Below, one piece after another: positions 30,714-41,393 of a DNA stretch of 64,000 nucleotides. A program made the translations under genes and the position numbers. The notes under the pieces are model-generated. The model was not told the DNA's origin, did not search any database, and saw nothing but the letters and a program-made list of their open reading frames with translations. This DNA comes from Xenorhabdus nematophila ATCC 19061. Its GTDB lineage: Bacteria > Pseudomonadota > Gammaproteobacteria > Enterobacterales > Enterobacteriaceae. The DNA lies in assembly GCF_000252955.1 (NCBI RefSeq), contig NC_014228.1, positions 3,201,232-3,265,231 of the forward strand, in the 5' to 3' direction. Each line of letters begins with the position of its first letter. Positions within the stretch are counted from its first letter, which is position 1.

Positions 30714-33700
30714 ATGGTTATGTATCAAAGTCAATCTTGGCAAAGGGTGGCAAAGAGAAATCGATACTTTGCAATAATGCTTGCTTTGTTATTGGCGTTA
30801 TTTGTGCTTTCTGGGTGTGATCAATCTGAGAATACCGAGAAGACTAAAACAGAATTCACGCAAAAACAGAGCGTTTCTTCGTCTCAGAATAGCCAATCAA
30901 CTGATAATCAGAAATCAGAAAAGTCGCCTCCCTCGGCAACAAATTCAGCCACTGACGCCACATCACAATCTATCCGCGAAAAACCCATTACTGAAAAACA
31001 GTTTCCCCAGTCATCTGCACAACGCTATTCAGGTAAAGATGTCACTGTCCTGGATGCTTCCGAGCTGCAATTGGATGGCGCCAACGCAATGGTAGTGACA
31101 TTTTCCATTCCGTTAGATCCTGACCAGGACTTCTCACAAAAAGCACATCTCGTTGATGTGAAATCAGGAAAATTAGATGGCGCATGGGAACTGTCCAGCA
31201 ATCAGATGGAACTCAGATTACGTCATTTACCCCCAACACGTGAGTTACGGCTGACGATTGATGAAGGGATTAAGGGTATCAATGAACGTCGATTGTCGGG
31301 CACTTATGAGAAAAAAATTGTTACAGCACCAATTACGCCCTCGGTGGGTTTTACCGGCAAAGGTTTATTATTACCCAGTAAAATAGCCGAAGGGCTGCCT
31401 GTTCTGGCACTCAATGTTGACCATGTAGATGTCAATTTTTTCCGCATCAAAGATGGGTCACTCCCCTTATTCATCGCCAACTGGCAATACCGCAGTAACA
31501 TGAATTATTGGGAATCCAAGGAATTACTGGCAGAAACAGAATTAGTTTACACAGGTCGTTTTGATCTTAATCCTACCGCTAATACCCGTGAGAAATTATT
31601 GTTGCCACTGAACAATATCAAACAACTGCAAAAGGATGGTGTTTATCTGGCAGTTATGCAGCAAGCGGGAAAATATACCTACAGTAACCCCGCCACTCTG
31701 TTCACACTGAGCGATATCGGTATCTCTATGCACAGTTACCTGAACAGGATTGATGTGTTTATACAGTCACTGGAACAAGGTTCCAGTTTGCAAGGTGTTG
31801 AGATACGCCTGCTGGATATAAAAGGCCAGCTTCTGGCAAAAGCAACGACAGACAGTGATGGTCATGCCTCGCTTGAAAAAAATGACAAAGCGATATTACT
31901 ACTGGCTACGCAGGATGAACGAACCAGTATGATCGATTTGCATTCACCTGCTTTGGATCTTTCTGAGTTTGATATTGGCGGGCCACAAGGGTACAGCAAA
32001 CAGTTTTTTGTTTTTGGCCCAAGAGACCTTTATCGGCCGGGAGAAACATTGATCGTTAACGGCTTATTGCGTGATGCTGATGGTCATCCGTTGAAATCAC
32101 AGCCAGTTAAAGTGGACATACTGAAGGCAGATAATCAAGTTGTGCGCAGTTTTGTCTGGCAAGCTGAAAATGGGTTGTACCAATATCGTTATCCGATTCC
32201 TCGTGAGGCTGAAACGGGAATGTGGTCACTGCGATTTGACTTAGGTGATAACACGCCGCGTTATTACAAATTTAACATCGAAGATTTTATGCCTGAACGT
32301 ATGGCACTAGAGATTAAGGGAAACCTTGATAACCAGCCTATTTCGAAAGATAAAGATGTTGAATTCACTATAACAGGTCGTTACCTGTATGGTGCTCCTG
32401 CTGCGGATAATCGCCTGCAAGGGCAATTATATTTGCGTCCTGTCCGTAATGCGGTGGAAACATTACCGGGCTATGAATTTGGCTCTATCAACGAAACAGA
32501 CTTAAACCGGACACTGGATGAATTTGATATCACTTTAGACAGTGAGGGAAAAACTACGCTTTCTGTTGATAATGAGCACTGGAAATCAGTCACTTCTCCG
32601 GTACAAGTCATTGTACAGGCCAGTTTGCTTGAATCCGGCGGGCGTCCGGTGACTCGTCGGGCTGAACAGGCTATTTGGCCAGCTAAACAGTTAGTGGGTG
32701 TACGTCCACTATTCAATAAGAAAACAATTTATAACTATAGTACTGGCAAAGATGAAAACCGTTATAACGTGGATGAAAATTCACAGGCAGAATTTGAAAT
32801 AGCCTATGCTGATGCCAAAGGCAAGAAATACGCTACATCAGAATTAAGGGCGCGTCTGATATATGAGCGTCGGGATTATTATTGGCGTTGGTCAGACAGT
32901 GACGGTTGGGATTCAGGCTATGATCAGAAAGATTTGGTAATGGCTGATGAACATGTCCAGATTGCGGAAAACAGTACAGCCAAAATCAGCTTTCCTGTTG
33001 ATTGGGGTTCTTACCGTCTTGAAGTCGTGAACCCACAAAATCAGCTTGTCACCAGCCTGAATTTCTGGGCGGGTTATTCATGGCAGGATAATACTGGCGG
33101 TACAGGCGCTGTTCGTCCGGATCAGGTGAAATTGTCATTGGATAAACCCGCCTATAAACCCGGTGAAAAAGTGAAATTGCGCATGATTGCGCCACAAGAA
33201 GGTAAAGGTTATTTGCTGGTGGAGTCCAGCGAAGGTCCATTGTGGTGGCAGGAAATTGATGTGCCAGCAAAAGGTCTGGATATTGAGGTGCCGATAAATC
33301 AGGCATGGGCTCGCCATGATTTGTATCTTACTGCCGTTGTCGTGCGTCCGGGAGACAAATCTCGTCAGGCGACACCTAAGCGGGCGATTGGAGTATTGCA
33401 TCTGCCGCTGATGGATGAAAGTCGTAAATTGAATATTGCCTTAAATGCACCTGATAAAATGCGTCCGAATCAGGATCTGACGGTTAAAATCAAGGTGACT
33501 CCTGAACAGGAGAAAGCACTTCCTAAGCAAGTCCATGTATTGTTGTCAGCGGTGGATACAGGGGTATTGAGCATTACAAACTTTAAAACCCCGGACCCTT
33601 ATGAAGCTTTTTTGGGCCGTAAACGTTATAGCATTGATCAATATGATGTTTATGGACATCTAATCGAAGCGGAAGGACGTAAGGCAAATCTACGCTTTGG

Positions 33701-35825
33701 AGGCGATGGCAATGATGACACGATGGAGCGAGGTGGTAAAAAACCCCTGACAGAAGTCAAAATTATTGCAGAACAAGCCAAACCAATCACATTGGATGCC
33801 AATGGTGAAGGTGAAATTACGCTGCCAATTCCGGATTTCAATGGAGAACTCAGGTTGATGGCTCAGGTATGGGGTGATGATAAATTTGGTCATAGTGAGA
33901 GCAAGATTATTGTTGCTGCGCCCGTTATCACTCAAATGTCACTGCCCCGCTTTATGGCCGGGGGAGACCAATCTCAACTGTCGTTAGATCTCACTAACTT
34001 GACTGAACAACCTCAAGTTTTGACGCTGAATTTTGTTGCCGAAGGGCTAATTAAGCTACAAGGCCTGACCACCAAAAAACTCATATTAGAGAAAGGAAAA
34101 CAGACTACCGTTCAAATTCCTGTCAAAGCAGACTATGGTTTTGGTCAAGGTGACGTGTTCTTAACCGTGGATGGTTTAAATTTGCCTGATGAAAGCCTCA
34201 AGCAATACAAAAATAGCTGGAAAATCGGTGTTCGCCCTGCTCACCCGGCGAGAACTATTCAATTTGCTGATGTGATCCAACAAGGGCAAAGCTGGCAATT
34301 ACCACTGACAGAAATTTCAGGATTAGTACCAGAAACACTGGAAGGGCAGTTATTGCTGACCAGCAGGCCACCATTGCAGATTTCACGATATATTCGTGAA
34401 TTATATGCTTATCCTTATGGTTGTCTGGAACAAACGGTGAGTGGACTTTATCCATCACTTTATTCCAATGAAGCTGAATTGAAAAAGCTGGGTATCAATA
34501 CACAAAGTGATAATAAACGCCGTGAAGCCATTGATGCGGGGATCATCCATCTGCTGAGTATGCAGCGTCATGACGGCAGCTTTTCACTGTGGAACCGTAA
34601 TGGTGATGAAGAGTTTTGGCTGACTGCTTATACGACAGATTTCCTGTTCCATGCAACTCAGCAAGGTTACAGTGTTCCTGCGGATGCCTTGAAAGCGGCC
34701 AATAACCGTTTATTGCGTTACTTACAGGATAAAACCATCATCAGTGATCGTTATAACGGGTCACGCCCTGCAACACAATTTTCTGTGCAGGCTTATGCCG
34801 GATTAGTTTTGGCTGGTCAGCAAAAAGCGCCGTTAAGTGGATTGAGACAACTTTATGAACGCCATACACAGGCTGAAAGTGGCTTATCTCTGGTTCAGTT
34901 GGGTATTGCACTGAAATTGATGGGGGATAATACCCGAGGTGATAAAGCGGTTCATTTTGGGGTGAATAAATCACGTGAACAGGGTTATGGACTGGGCGAT
35001 TATGGCAGTCCTGTCCGGGACAACGCACTAATTGTTGCTCTGCTGACCGAGCACAATATGTTACCGAAAGAACGTGATGGCAAATTACTGGAATTATCCA
35101 ATGAACTGACCACTCGCAGTTATTTTTCAACACAAGAAAGTAATTCGATTTATCTGGCGGGGCGTTACTTTATTGATGCGACCGAACAACCGTGGAAAGC
35201 CGTGATTAACCAGCAAGTTCCGCCTATTAACCGTGGGAGTTCATTAACTGAGAAATTAGCGGCAGATCAGATCACGCAGGGTATAGATATCAGTAACCGT
35301 GGTGACAGTACGCTCTATTCGCGTCTGAATGTGGTGGGTTATCCACTGAATACACCAAACCCTTTCTCAAATGTTCTGAAAATTAAGCGAACTTACCTTG
35401 ATTTAGAAGGGCACTCAGTTGATATCGATCGCATGAAAAGTGGTGAGATGGTGGTGGTAAAACTGGAGGTCAGTGCAACACAATCGGTGCCGGATGCGTT
35501 AATCGTTGATTTACTGCCAGCCGGGTTGGAAATTGAAAACCAGAATCTGGCAAATAGTAGTGCCAGCTTGAATGACAGTACGGCGGGTCTGCAAAATTTT
35601 GTTGAAGAAATGAGACAGGCAGATATTCGTCACATTGAGTACCGTGATGATCGCTTTGTTGCTGCTGTTGCGGTTCCCTCCTATAAGTCAGTCACATTAT
35701 TGTATTTAGCCCGTGCAGTTGCACCGGGGGTTTACCAAGTACCTGCACCACAGGTTGAATCCATGTATGTTCCTTATTGGCGTGCCGTGGGTACAACCAA
35801 CTCAAAACTGGAAGTTGTCCGTTAA
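30714..35825 (+). CDS. yfhM: Alpha-2-macroglobulin lipoprotein YfhM (bacterial A2M)
   Basis: Large periplasmic lipoprotein that traps attacking proteases by a thioester bait mechanism. 1703 residues. The signal peptide ends in lipobox VLSGC (Cys35), followed by a long Ser/Thr/Gln/Lys linker (about 36-105) that is longer than in E. coli YfhM. MG domains and the ANK/bait region follow, then the thioester YPYGCLEQTVSG with Cys1237 and Gln1240 intact, and a C-terminal PDALIVDLLPAGLE segment. Followed by its own terminator and then pbpC, the peptidoglycan-repair partner with which it is generally paired. Secreted proteases of the host insect or nematode partner are plausible targets (inference). 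Confidence 0.96.
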   Translation: MVMYQSQSWQRVAKRNRYFAIMLALLLALFVLSGCDQSENTEKTKTEFTQKQSVSSSQNSQSTDNQKSEKSPPSATNSATDATSQSIREKPITEKQFPQSSAQRYSGKDVTVLDASELQLDGANAMVVTFSIPLDPDQDFSQKAHLVDVKSGKLDGAWELSSNQMELRLRHLPPTRELRLTIDEGIKGINERRLSGTYEKKIVTAPITPSVGFTGKGLLLPSKIAEGLPVLALNVDHVDVNFFRIKDGSLPLFIANWQYRSNMNYWESKELLAETELVYTGRFDLNPTANTREKLLLPLNNIKQLQKDGVYLAVMQQAGKYTYSNPATLFTLSDIGISMHSYLNRIDVFIQSLEQGSSLQGVEIRLLDIKGQLLAKATTDSDGHASLEKNDKAILLLATQDERTSMIDLHSPALDLSEFDIGGPQGYSKQFFVFGPRDLYRPGETLIVNGLLRDADGHPLKSQPVKVDILKADNQVVRSFVWQAENGLYQYRYPIPREAETGMWSLRFDLGDNTPRYYKFNIEDFMPERMALEIKGNLDNQPISKDKDVEFTITGRYLYGAPAADNRLQGQLYLRPVRNAVETLPGYEFGSINETDLNRTLDEFDITLDSEGKTTLSVDNEHWKSVTSPVQVIVQASLLESGGRPVTRRAEQAIWPAKQLVGVRPLFNKKTIYNYSTGKDENRYNVDENSQAEFEIAYADAKGKKYATSELRARLIYERRDYYWRWSDSDGWDSGYDQKDLVMADEHVQIAENSTAKISFPVDWGSYRLEVVNPQNQLVTSLNFWAGYSWQDNTGGTGAVRPDQVKLSLDKPAYKPGEKVKLRMIAPQEGKGYLLVESSEGPLWWQEIDVPAKGLDIEVPINQAWARHDLYLTAVVVRPGDKSRQATPKRAIGVLHLPLMDESRKLNIALNAPDKMRPNQDLTVKIKVTPEQEKALPKQVHVLLSAVDTGVLSITNFKTPDPYEAFLGRKRYSIDQYDVYGHLIEAEGRKANLRFGGDGNDDTMERGGKKPLTEVKIIAEQAKPITLDANGEGEITLPIPDFNGELRLMAQVWGDDKFGHSESKIIVAAPVITQMSLPRFMAGGDQSQLSLDLTNLTEQPQVLTLNFVAEGLIKLQGLTTKKLILEKGKQTTVQIPVKADYGFGQGDVFLTVDGLNLPDESLKQYKNSWKIGVRPAHPARTIQFADVIQQGQSWQLPLTEISGLVPETLEGQLLLTSRPPLQISRYIRELYAYPYGCLEQTVSGLYPSLYSNEAELKKLGINTQSDNKRREAIDAGIIHLLSMQRHDGSFSLWNRNGDEEFWLTAYTTDFLFHATQQGYSVPADALKAANNRLLRYLQDKTIISDRYNGSRPATQFSVQAYAGLVLAGQQKAPLSGLRQLYERHTQAESGLSLVQLGIALKLMGDNTRGDKAVHFGVNKSREQGYGLGDYGSPVRDNALIVALLTEHNMLPKERDGKLLELSNELTTRSYFSTQESNSIYLAGRYFIDATEQPWKAVINQQVPPINRGSSLTEKLAADQITQGIDISNRGDSTLYSRLNVVGYPLNTPNPFSNVLKIKRTYLDLEGHSVDIDRMKSGEMVVVKLEVSATQSVPDALIVDLLPAGLEIENQNLANSSASLNDSTAGLQNFVEEMRQADIRHIEYRDDRFVAAVAVPSYKSVTLLYLARAVAPGVYQVPAPQVESMYVPYWRAVGTTNSKLEVVR

Positions 35826-35833
35826 TCATTATC

Positions 35834-35869
35834 AGCCCCTATGTTTGAAAATAGGGGCTATGTTTTTTT
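35834..35869 (+). terminator. Terminator between yfhM and pbpC
   Basis: Perfect 9-bp stem AGCCCCTAT / ATAGGGGCT and a run of seven T. It lies within the yfhM-pbpC pair, so pbpC expression needs read-through or its own promoter. Confidence 0.85.
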
Positions 35870-35877
35870 GGTATAAC

Positions 35878-35905
35878 TTTCGGGCACAGTTTTTCGGACA
35901 TAGTT
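35878..35905 (+). repeat. Tandem 14-bp duplication before pbpC
   Basis: Units TTTCGGGCACAGTT and TTTCGGACATAGTT, 12 of 14 identical, ending three bases before the pbpC ATG and occupying its ribosome-site region. Confidence 0.75.
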
Positions 35906-35908
35906 CTA

Positions 35909-38260
35909 ATGAGAAAATTATCCTGCCGTATTTATCTGTCTATTTTGGCTATTTTACTGATTATTCCTGTCACAATGTGGTTGGCAGATAAAATCTGGCC
36001 GCTGCCAATGTATAACGTCAAAATGGCACGTGTGGTGGTAGGGGCTGATGGCTCACCGTTATGGCGTTTTGCTGACAGCGAAGGGATCTGGCGTTATCCC
36101 GTCACGTTAGATCAAGTTTCGCCGGAATATCTTCAGGCATTGCTGACCTATGAAGATCGCTGGTTTTACAAACATCCCGGTATCAATCCGGTCTCCTTAC
36201 TCAGGGCTGGCTGGCAGGATATTCGTGCAGGAAAAATAGTATCAGGAGGCAGTACCATTTCCATGCAGGTTGCCCGGCTGATTGATCCGCATTCACGCAC
36301 TTTTTCGGGAAAATTCAAGCAAATCTGGCGTACGTTACAACTGGAATGGCACTATTCAAAAGATGAAATTTTGGAAATGTACCTGAATCGGGCACCATTT
36401 GGTGGCACATTGCAGGGTATTGGAGCGGCAAGCTGGGCGTATTTGGGAAAACCGCCTTCCGATCTCTCTTCTGGTGAAGCAGCATTATTGGCTGTATTAC
36501 CGCAAGCGCCCAGCCGTTTACGGCCAGATCGCTATCCAGAACGGGCACAGGCAGCCCGTGACAAAGTATTGCAGCGGTTGGCGCAATATAACGTTTGGTC
36601 AGTAAAAAAAGTGGCTGATATCAAAGAAGAAAATTTATGGTTGGCTCCGCGTCAAGTTCCCCATCTCGCCCCCTTGCTGGCGAGGCGAATGGTGAATGAA
36701 CACCATCAGGAGGTTATCCAGACAACTATTGATACCGGTTTACAGCGTCAACTGGAAGATATGGTGCTTAACTGGAAGTATCAATTAGCGGCAAAAACAT
36801 CAATTGGAGTCCTTGTTGTTGATCACACGGATATGTCAGTCAAGGCCTACATCGGCTCAGTCGATTTTCAGGATGATAGCCGTTTTGGACATGTCGATAT
36901 GATAAGCGCATGGCGTTCACCGGGTTCTACATTAAAGCCTTTCCTGTATGCGATGGCCTTGGATGATGGATTAATTCATGCTGAATCTTTATTGCAGGAT
37001 GTTCCACGTCGTTTTGATGATTACCATCCGGGTAATTTTGATAGTGGCTTTAATGGCCCAGTGAGTGCCAGTGAAGCATTGGTCAGATCCTTGAATTTAC
37101 CTGCGGTGCAACTGCTTGAATCCTATGGTTCTAAACGATTCACTGCCAATCTGCGTCATACAGGAACGAGGTTGCGTTTTCTGCTGGGCAGTGAGCCGAA
37201 CTTATCTCTTATTTTAGGGGGAACATCGGCGCGTATGGATCAACTGGTTGCAGCTTATAGCGCTTTTGCCCGTCAGGGCAAAGTATCTCCACTGCGTTTT
37301 ACACCGCAGCAGAAAGTACGGGACAGGCAATTATTTTCTGCCGGTGCCGCTTGGATAGTCAGAAGAATAATGGCCGGTGAAGGACGCCCCCGACCCGATA
37401 ATATTTTATCGGCTGAAGTGCCGCTCGCATGGAAAACGGGAACAAGTTATGGTTATCGTGATGCGTGGGCAATTGGGGTAAATGCCCGATATACCATAGG
37501 AGTGTGGGTGGGCAGACCAGATGGTACACCGGTTGTTGGGCAGTTTGGTTATGCGACGGCGATCCCTATTATGAACCAGATCAATGGATTGCTGATGGAA
37601 AACTTACGTTATAGCTCAACACGTATACCTGTTGACCCGCGTCCTTCCAGTGTCAGCCAGGCAACCATTTGTTGGCCCGGTGGGATGGCGTTGCCTCAGG
37701 AGAATTTACTGTCGGAAAGCCGTTCTCAAGAAAATAATAATTGCCGTCAGCGTCGTTTGAGCTGGATTCTGGACAATACTATTCCGCCGACATTATCTAC
37801 TGCGGGACAAGAGGGAACGTCAGGGATCAACGGACGAATATGGATAGACAAAAAGGGCTTGCGGGTTGCTCCTGATTGTCTTAATGCCAGCCCTGAGACA
37901 GTGAGTTTGTGGCCCATCGCGTTGGAAGCATGGTTACCGGTGAAAGAACGGAGAATACATCGGCTTCCTCCCGTTAATCCTCAATGTCCGCCTATGAAAA
38001 TGGACGAAGCACCACTATTGATTATTGGTGTTAGTGATGGGGAGGTATTGAAACGAATTCAGGGCAAAAAAACGTTAGATTTACGGGTCACAACACAAGG
38101 AGGGCGTGGTCAGCAATGGTGGTTTTTAAATGGAGAGCAAATTATCGTGACAGAAAATAATCAATCATGGATCAAAACAATATCACAATCAGGGAGATAT
38201 CAACTTACAGTGTTGGATTTAAGTGGGCAAGTCAGCTCAATTAACTTTTTATTGAAGTAA
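35909..38260 (+). CDS. pbpC: Penicillin-binding protein 1C
   Basis: Bifunctional peptidoglycan polymerase. Order: N-terminal anchor at about 7-27, glycosyltransferase family 51 domain with catalytic Glu82 (YEDRWFYKHPG) and GGSTISMQVAR, transpeptidase domain with Ser340-x-x-Lys343 (SPGSTLKPF), SLN (VRSLNLP) and Lys509 in KTGTSYGY, and a C-terminal BiPBP_C domain. 783 residues, near E. coli PbpC (770). The ATG has no good ribosome site, as a tandem duplication lies immediately upstream. Confidence 0.96.
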   Translation: MRKLSCRIYLSILAILLIIPVTMWLADKIWPLPMYNVKMARVVVGADGSPLWRFADSEGIWRYPVTLDQVSPEYLQALLTYEDRWFYKHPGINPVSLLRAGWQDIRAGKIVSGGSTISMQVARLIDPHSRTFSGKFKQIWRTLQLEWHYSKDEILEMYLNRAPFGGTLQGIGAASWAYLGKPPSDLSSGEAALLAVLPQAPSRLRPDRYPERAQAARDKVLQRLAQYNVWSVKKVADIKEENLWLAPRQVPHLAPLLARRMVNEHHQEVIQTTIDTGLQRQLEDMVLNWKYQLAAKTSIGVLVVDHTDMSVKAYIGSVDFQDDSRFGHVDMISAWRSPGSTLKPFLYAMALDDGLIHAESLLQDVPRRFDDYHPGNFDSGFNGPVSASEALVRSLNLPAVQLLESYGSKRFTANLRHTGTRLRFLLGSEPNLSLILGGTSARMDQLVAAYSAFARQGKVSPLRFTPQQKVRDRQLFSAGAAWIVRRIMAGEGRPRPDNILSAEVPLAWKTGTSYGYRDAWAIGVNARYTIGVWVGRPDGTPVVGQFGYATAIPIMNQINGLLMENLRYSSTRIPVDPRPSSVSQATICWPGGMALPQENLLSESRSQENNNCRQRRLSWILDNTIPPTLSTAGQEGTSGINGRIWIDKKGLRVAPDCLNASPETVSLWPIALEAWLPVKERRIHRLPPVNPQCPPMKMDEAPLLIIGVSDGEVLKRIQGKKTLDLRVTTQGGRGQQWWFLNGEQIIVTENNQSWIKTISQSGRYQLTVLDLSGQVSSINFLLK

Positions 38261-38308
38261 TTTACTTTTTGTTATTTAACAGGCGTTAATTCTAAAATAG
38301 GAACTTAA

Positions 38309-38533
38309 GCGTCTGTTCATCAAGGTACGTTGAGAAAATGTACAGACTTATTACCCGAAGGGCACAAATATACCATTAGTATCATAGGAATATCAGACAA
38401 AAGAAATAAAAATGCTGATGGCAAGTTCACTGGAAAATTTGAAGTCTCTGGTGAAACTAAACAAGCGTTAAATAAGAAAAGAACCAAAGAAATTAAATCT
38501 TTTATTCAATGCATAACAGCAACAGTTTTATGA
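38309..38533 (+). pseudogene. Unrecognised reading frame, possible 3' gene fragment
   Basis: Open from 38309 to TGA with no ATG start; a TTG at 38330 is possible. The Lys-rich translation includes EGHKYTISIIGISDKRNKN and FTGKFEVSGETKQALNKKR, plausible for a beta-domain tail. I do not recognise it. It lies in the gap between pbpC and ndk and has no ribosome site, so a decayed fragment or a chance frame are both possible. Confidence 0.25.
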
Positions 38534-38942
38534 TTGATATCAGGTTCAAAATGACAATTCAATGATCTTGGTCAGAATGTCTGTTTGGGATTTAATCACC
38601 TGAACAGGCATTATTTTATAGAATGAACAGTACAAAAGAAAATGAACTGACAGTGAAGATGTTTTGTTCAGTATCCAAGTCAGATAGCCATAAATCTATT
38701 TAACTCAAGTTACCTTGTCGTATGTAACTGAATGAAAATGTGATTTATGCTAAAAAATGATAATTTTCGCTAAGAAAGTTTTAATAAAATGTTATGTTTT
38801 TTGTAGGCAAGCAGAAAGTCTCCTCCTATAATCAACGCCTATTTTATTCCTGTCGGATACAGGGTAGATTTGCTTCTTAGTTTTGCTCAGGAGCATAAAA
38901 ATTAAAATGAATCATCGCTGAAAGTGCCAAAGAGGTTATCGA
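38534..38942. other. Intergenic region before ndk, no gene seen
   Basis: About 400 AT-rich bases that must include the ndk promoter. I see no coding frame, RNA gene or strong structure. Confidence 0.5.
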
Positions 38943-39371
38943 ATGACAATTGAACGTACTTTTTCTATTATTAAACCTAATGCAGTAAAGAAAGATGTTA
39001 TTGGTTCTATCTATGCTCGTTTTGAAAGCGCAGGGTTTAAAATTATAGCGACCAAAATGCTGCATTTGACTCGCGAACAAGCAGAAGGTTTTTACGCTGA
39101 ACACAAAGGTCGTCCTTTCTTTGATGGTCTGGTCGAGTTCATGACCTCAGGTCCAATTATGGTACAGGCTCTGGAAGGCGAAAATGCAGTTCAGCGTCAT
39201 CGTGATCTGATGGGAGCAACCAATCCGGATAACGCTCTGGCAGGTACTCTGCGTGCAGACTACGCAGACAGCTTTACTGAAAACGCTGTTCACGGTTCAG
39301 ATTCGGTTGAATCAGCAAACCGCGAAATCGCTTATTTCTTCAGCGATGATGAAATTTTCCCTCGCTACTGA
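38943..39371 (+). CDS. ndk: Nucleoside diphosphate kinase
   Basis: Exchanges gamma-phosphates among NTPs and NDPs through a phosphohistidine. 142 residues, E. coli has 143. Catalytic His117 in [12 protein letters not shown]-terminal [12 protein letters not shown] and [10 protein letters not shown] are typical. Followed by a terminator, so probably monocistronic. Confidence 0.98.
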   Translation: MTIERTFSIIKPNAVKKDVIGSIYARFESAGFKIIATKMLHLTREQAEGFYAEHKGRPFFDGLVEFMTSGPIMVQALEGENAVQRHRDLMGATNPDNALAGTLRADYADSFTENAVHGSDSVESANREIAYFFSDDEIFPRY

Positions 39372-39419
39372 TACTTCAGTTACTCGTAGCATCTAAACAG
39401 TAAAGTTTGTACAATGTCG

Positions 39420-39460
39420 CGCCCTGCTGATTTGACTCAGTGGGGCGTTTATTATTTTAT
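39420..39460 (+). terminator. Terminator after ndk
   Basis: Eleven-base stem CGCCCTGCTGA / TCAGTGGGGCG (two G-T pairs), six-base loop and a T-rich tail. Confidence 0.8.
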
Positions 39461-39491
39461 TTCAATGTCATTCATCCGATATCACTGACAT

Positions 39492-39556
39492 CCCATGACC
39501 AATAGGTTTCAAATTGCTGTCAACAAGATGGCAATTTGGAAAACGAAAGGAATATA
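39492..39556. repeat. Short palindromic intergenic repeat, copy B
   Basis: Stem TTTCAAATTGC / GCAATTTGGAAA around a 13-base loop, flanked by CCAATAGG on the left and GAAAGGAATATA on the right. Same frame as copies near glnB and bamB (CCCAxTGGATTTCAAxxTGC ... GCAxxTTGAAAGATxxxTGGTATA) but diverged. Confidence 0.45.
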
Positions 39557-39674
39557 TTGTTGGCATTCAGTATCGTTAAGAATGACCATTGAACTGATAG
39601 TCACCGCATGAAAACTTAGTGCTGAAATAAAATCGGCACAGAGCCGAAAGTGTAACAACGAGGCGATGTAGAAA

Positions 39675-40853
39675 ATGTCCCAACTTAACGAAACCGTACC
39701 ACCTTCAACCTCCGTCATATCTGTCACACCAGAAAAGAAAAACGGCAAAATCAATTTGCTCGATCTTAACCGCAAGCAAATGCGTCAATTTTTTATCGAT
39801 ATGGGTGAGAAACCTTTTCGTGCCGATCAGGTCATGAAATGGATGTACCATTATTGCTATGACGATTTTGAGCAAATGACAGATATCAATAAAGTGCTCA
39901 GGGCAAAGTTACAACAAGTTGCTGAAATCAAAGCACCGGAAGTTGCAGAAGAACAACGCTCCTCTGATGGTACCATTAAATGGGCGATCACCGTTGGTGA
40001 TCAACAGGTTGAAACGGTTTATATCCCGGAAGATGACCGCGCGACATTGTGTGTTTCATCTCAGGTGGGATGTGCTTTAGAGTGTAAATTCTGTTCTACA
40101 GCTCAGCAGGGCTTTAACCGTAACCTGCGGGTATCTGAAATTATTGGTCAGGTTTGGCGAGCTGCCAAAATTATCGGTTCGCTGAAATCCAGTGGCCGTC
40201 GTCCTATCACCAACGTTGTTATGATGGGAATGGGAGAACCCTTACTTAATTTGAATAATGTCGTCCCGGCAATGGAAATCATGATGGATGATTTCGGTTT
40301 TGGTTTGTCAAAACGTCGCGTGACATTGTCAACATCGGGTGTTGTTCCTGCACTGGATAAATTGGGTGATATGATTGATGTGGCACTGGCCATTTCCCTG
40401 CATGCGCCTACCGATGACATTCGTGATGAAATCGTACCGATTAACCGCAAATACAACATTGAAGAGTTCTTGGCCGGAGTACGCCGTTACCTGACAAAAT
40501 CCAATGCTAATCAGGGGCGTGTCACTGTGGAATATGTCATGCTTGATCACGTTAATGATAGCGTTGAACAGGCCCATCAATTGGCGGAATGTCTGAAAGA
40601 TACCCCAAGCAAAATCAACCTGATCCCATGGAATCCGTTCCCGGGTGCACCTTATGGACGCAGCTCCAATAGCCGGATCGACCGTTTTTCCAAAGTCCTG
40701 ATGGAATATGGTTTTACAACCATTGTGCGTAAAACCAGAGGGGATGATATTGATGCTGCATGTGGACAGCTCGCAGGCGATGTGATTGATAGAACAAAAC
40801 GGACACTAAAAAAACGCCTGACGGGTGAACCTATTAAGGTAAAAACAGTCTAA
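39675..40853 (+). CDS. rlmN: Dual-specificity RNA methyltransferase RlmN
   Basis: Radical-SAM enzyme that methylates C2 of A2503 in 23S rRNA and A37 of some tRNAs. 392 residues. The Cx3Cx2C cluster motif is Cys133/137/140 (CALECKFC). The resolving/methyl cysteines correspond to Cys126 (TLCVSSQ) and the Cys in [10 protein letters not shown]. The first 22 residues are slightly longer than in E. coli. Starts the rlmN-pilW-rodZ-ispG cluster. Confidence 0.97.
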   Translation: MSQLNETVPPSTSVISVTPEKKNGKINLLDLNRKQMRQFFIDMGEKPFRADQVMKWMYHYCYDDFEQMTDINKVLRAKLQQVAEIKAPEVAEEQRSSDGTIKWAITVGDQQVETVYIPEDDRATLCVSSQVGCALECKFCSTAQQGFNRNLRVSEIIGQVWRAAKIIGSLKSSGRRPITNVVMMGMGEPLLNLNNVVPAMEIMMDDFGFGLSKRRVTLSTSGVVPALDKLGDMIDVALAISLHAPTDDIRDEIVPINRKYNIEEFLAGVRRYLTKSNANQGRVTVEYVMLDHVNDSVEQAHQLAECLKDTPSKINLIPWNPFPGAPYGRSSNSRIDRFSKVLMEYGFTTIVRKTRGDDIDAACGQLAGDVIDRTKRTLKKRLTGEPIKVKTV

Positions 40854-40924
40854 TTTTCTGTTTAATATTGATTAATGGCTAAAAATCTGGCGAAGTTTGA
40901 CATATTCTGATAAATGAAAATGGT

Positions 40925-41347
40925 ATGATACGGAAATCAATAATTTGGTCTATAGTTTGTTGTGGCTTGTTAACAGGCTGTGTGGAACATTCAGCACGTC
41001 GCGGCTATCAGATCGTTGCCATAGAGACACGATTACAGCTAGGGAAGGCTTATTTGGTAGAACGGAATTTACCGGCGGCCAAATACCACTTTCAGAAAGT
41101 GTTGCTGGCGGAGCCTCATCATCCAGAGGCATATTTAGGTATGGCACGGCATGAACAATATGCGGGTCGACCGGAAACCGCCGGTCAGCATTATAGAATG
41201 GCCATGCAGTATGCGGCAGGAAGTGATACTGTAGTGCAGCACTATTACGCTTTTCTCTGTGAACAAAAGCAGTATGAAGAAGCTAAAAAATTGGCCATGG
41301 AAAGTCGTATGGAAAGCAATATAAGCCGCAATAATTGTGATAAATGA
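40925..41347 (+). CDS. PilW/PilF-like TPR lipoprotein, short form
   Basis: Lipoprotein with lipobox LLTGC (Cys19) followed by two to three TPR-like repeats (LGKAYLVERNLPAAKYHFQK, AYLGMARHEQYAGR). In many gammaproteobacteria the gene between rlmN and rodZ is pilW (pilF), whose product helps assemble the type IV pilus secretin. This one has only 140 residues against about 250 normally, so the C-terminal TPRs are missing. E. coli has lost the gene. No pilus genes are in this window, and a different envelope role is possible. The ribosome site is weak. Confidence 0.75.
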   Translation: MIRKSIIWSIVCCGLLTGCVEHSARRGYQIVAIETRLQLGKAYLVERNLPAAKYHFQKVLLAEPHHPEAYLGMARHEQYAGRPETAGQHYRMAMQYAAGSDTVVQHYYAFLCEQKQYEEAKKLAMESRMESNISRNNCDK

Positions 41348-41393
41348 TGTTCGGCATTGATGCAGTCATTAAGACGATTTCGCTACGCAAATT

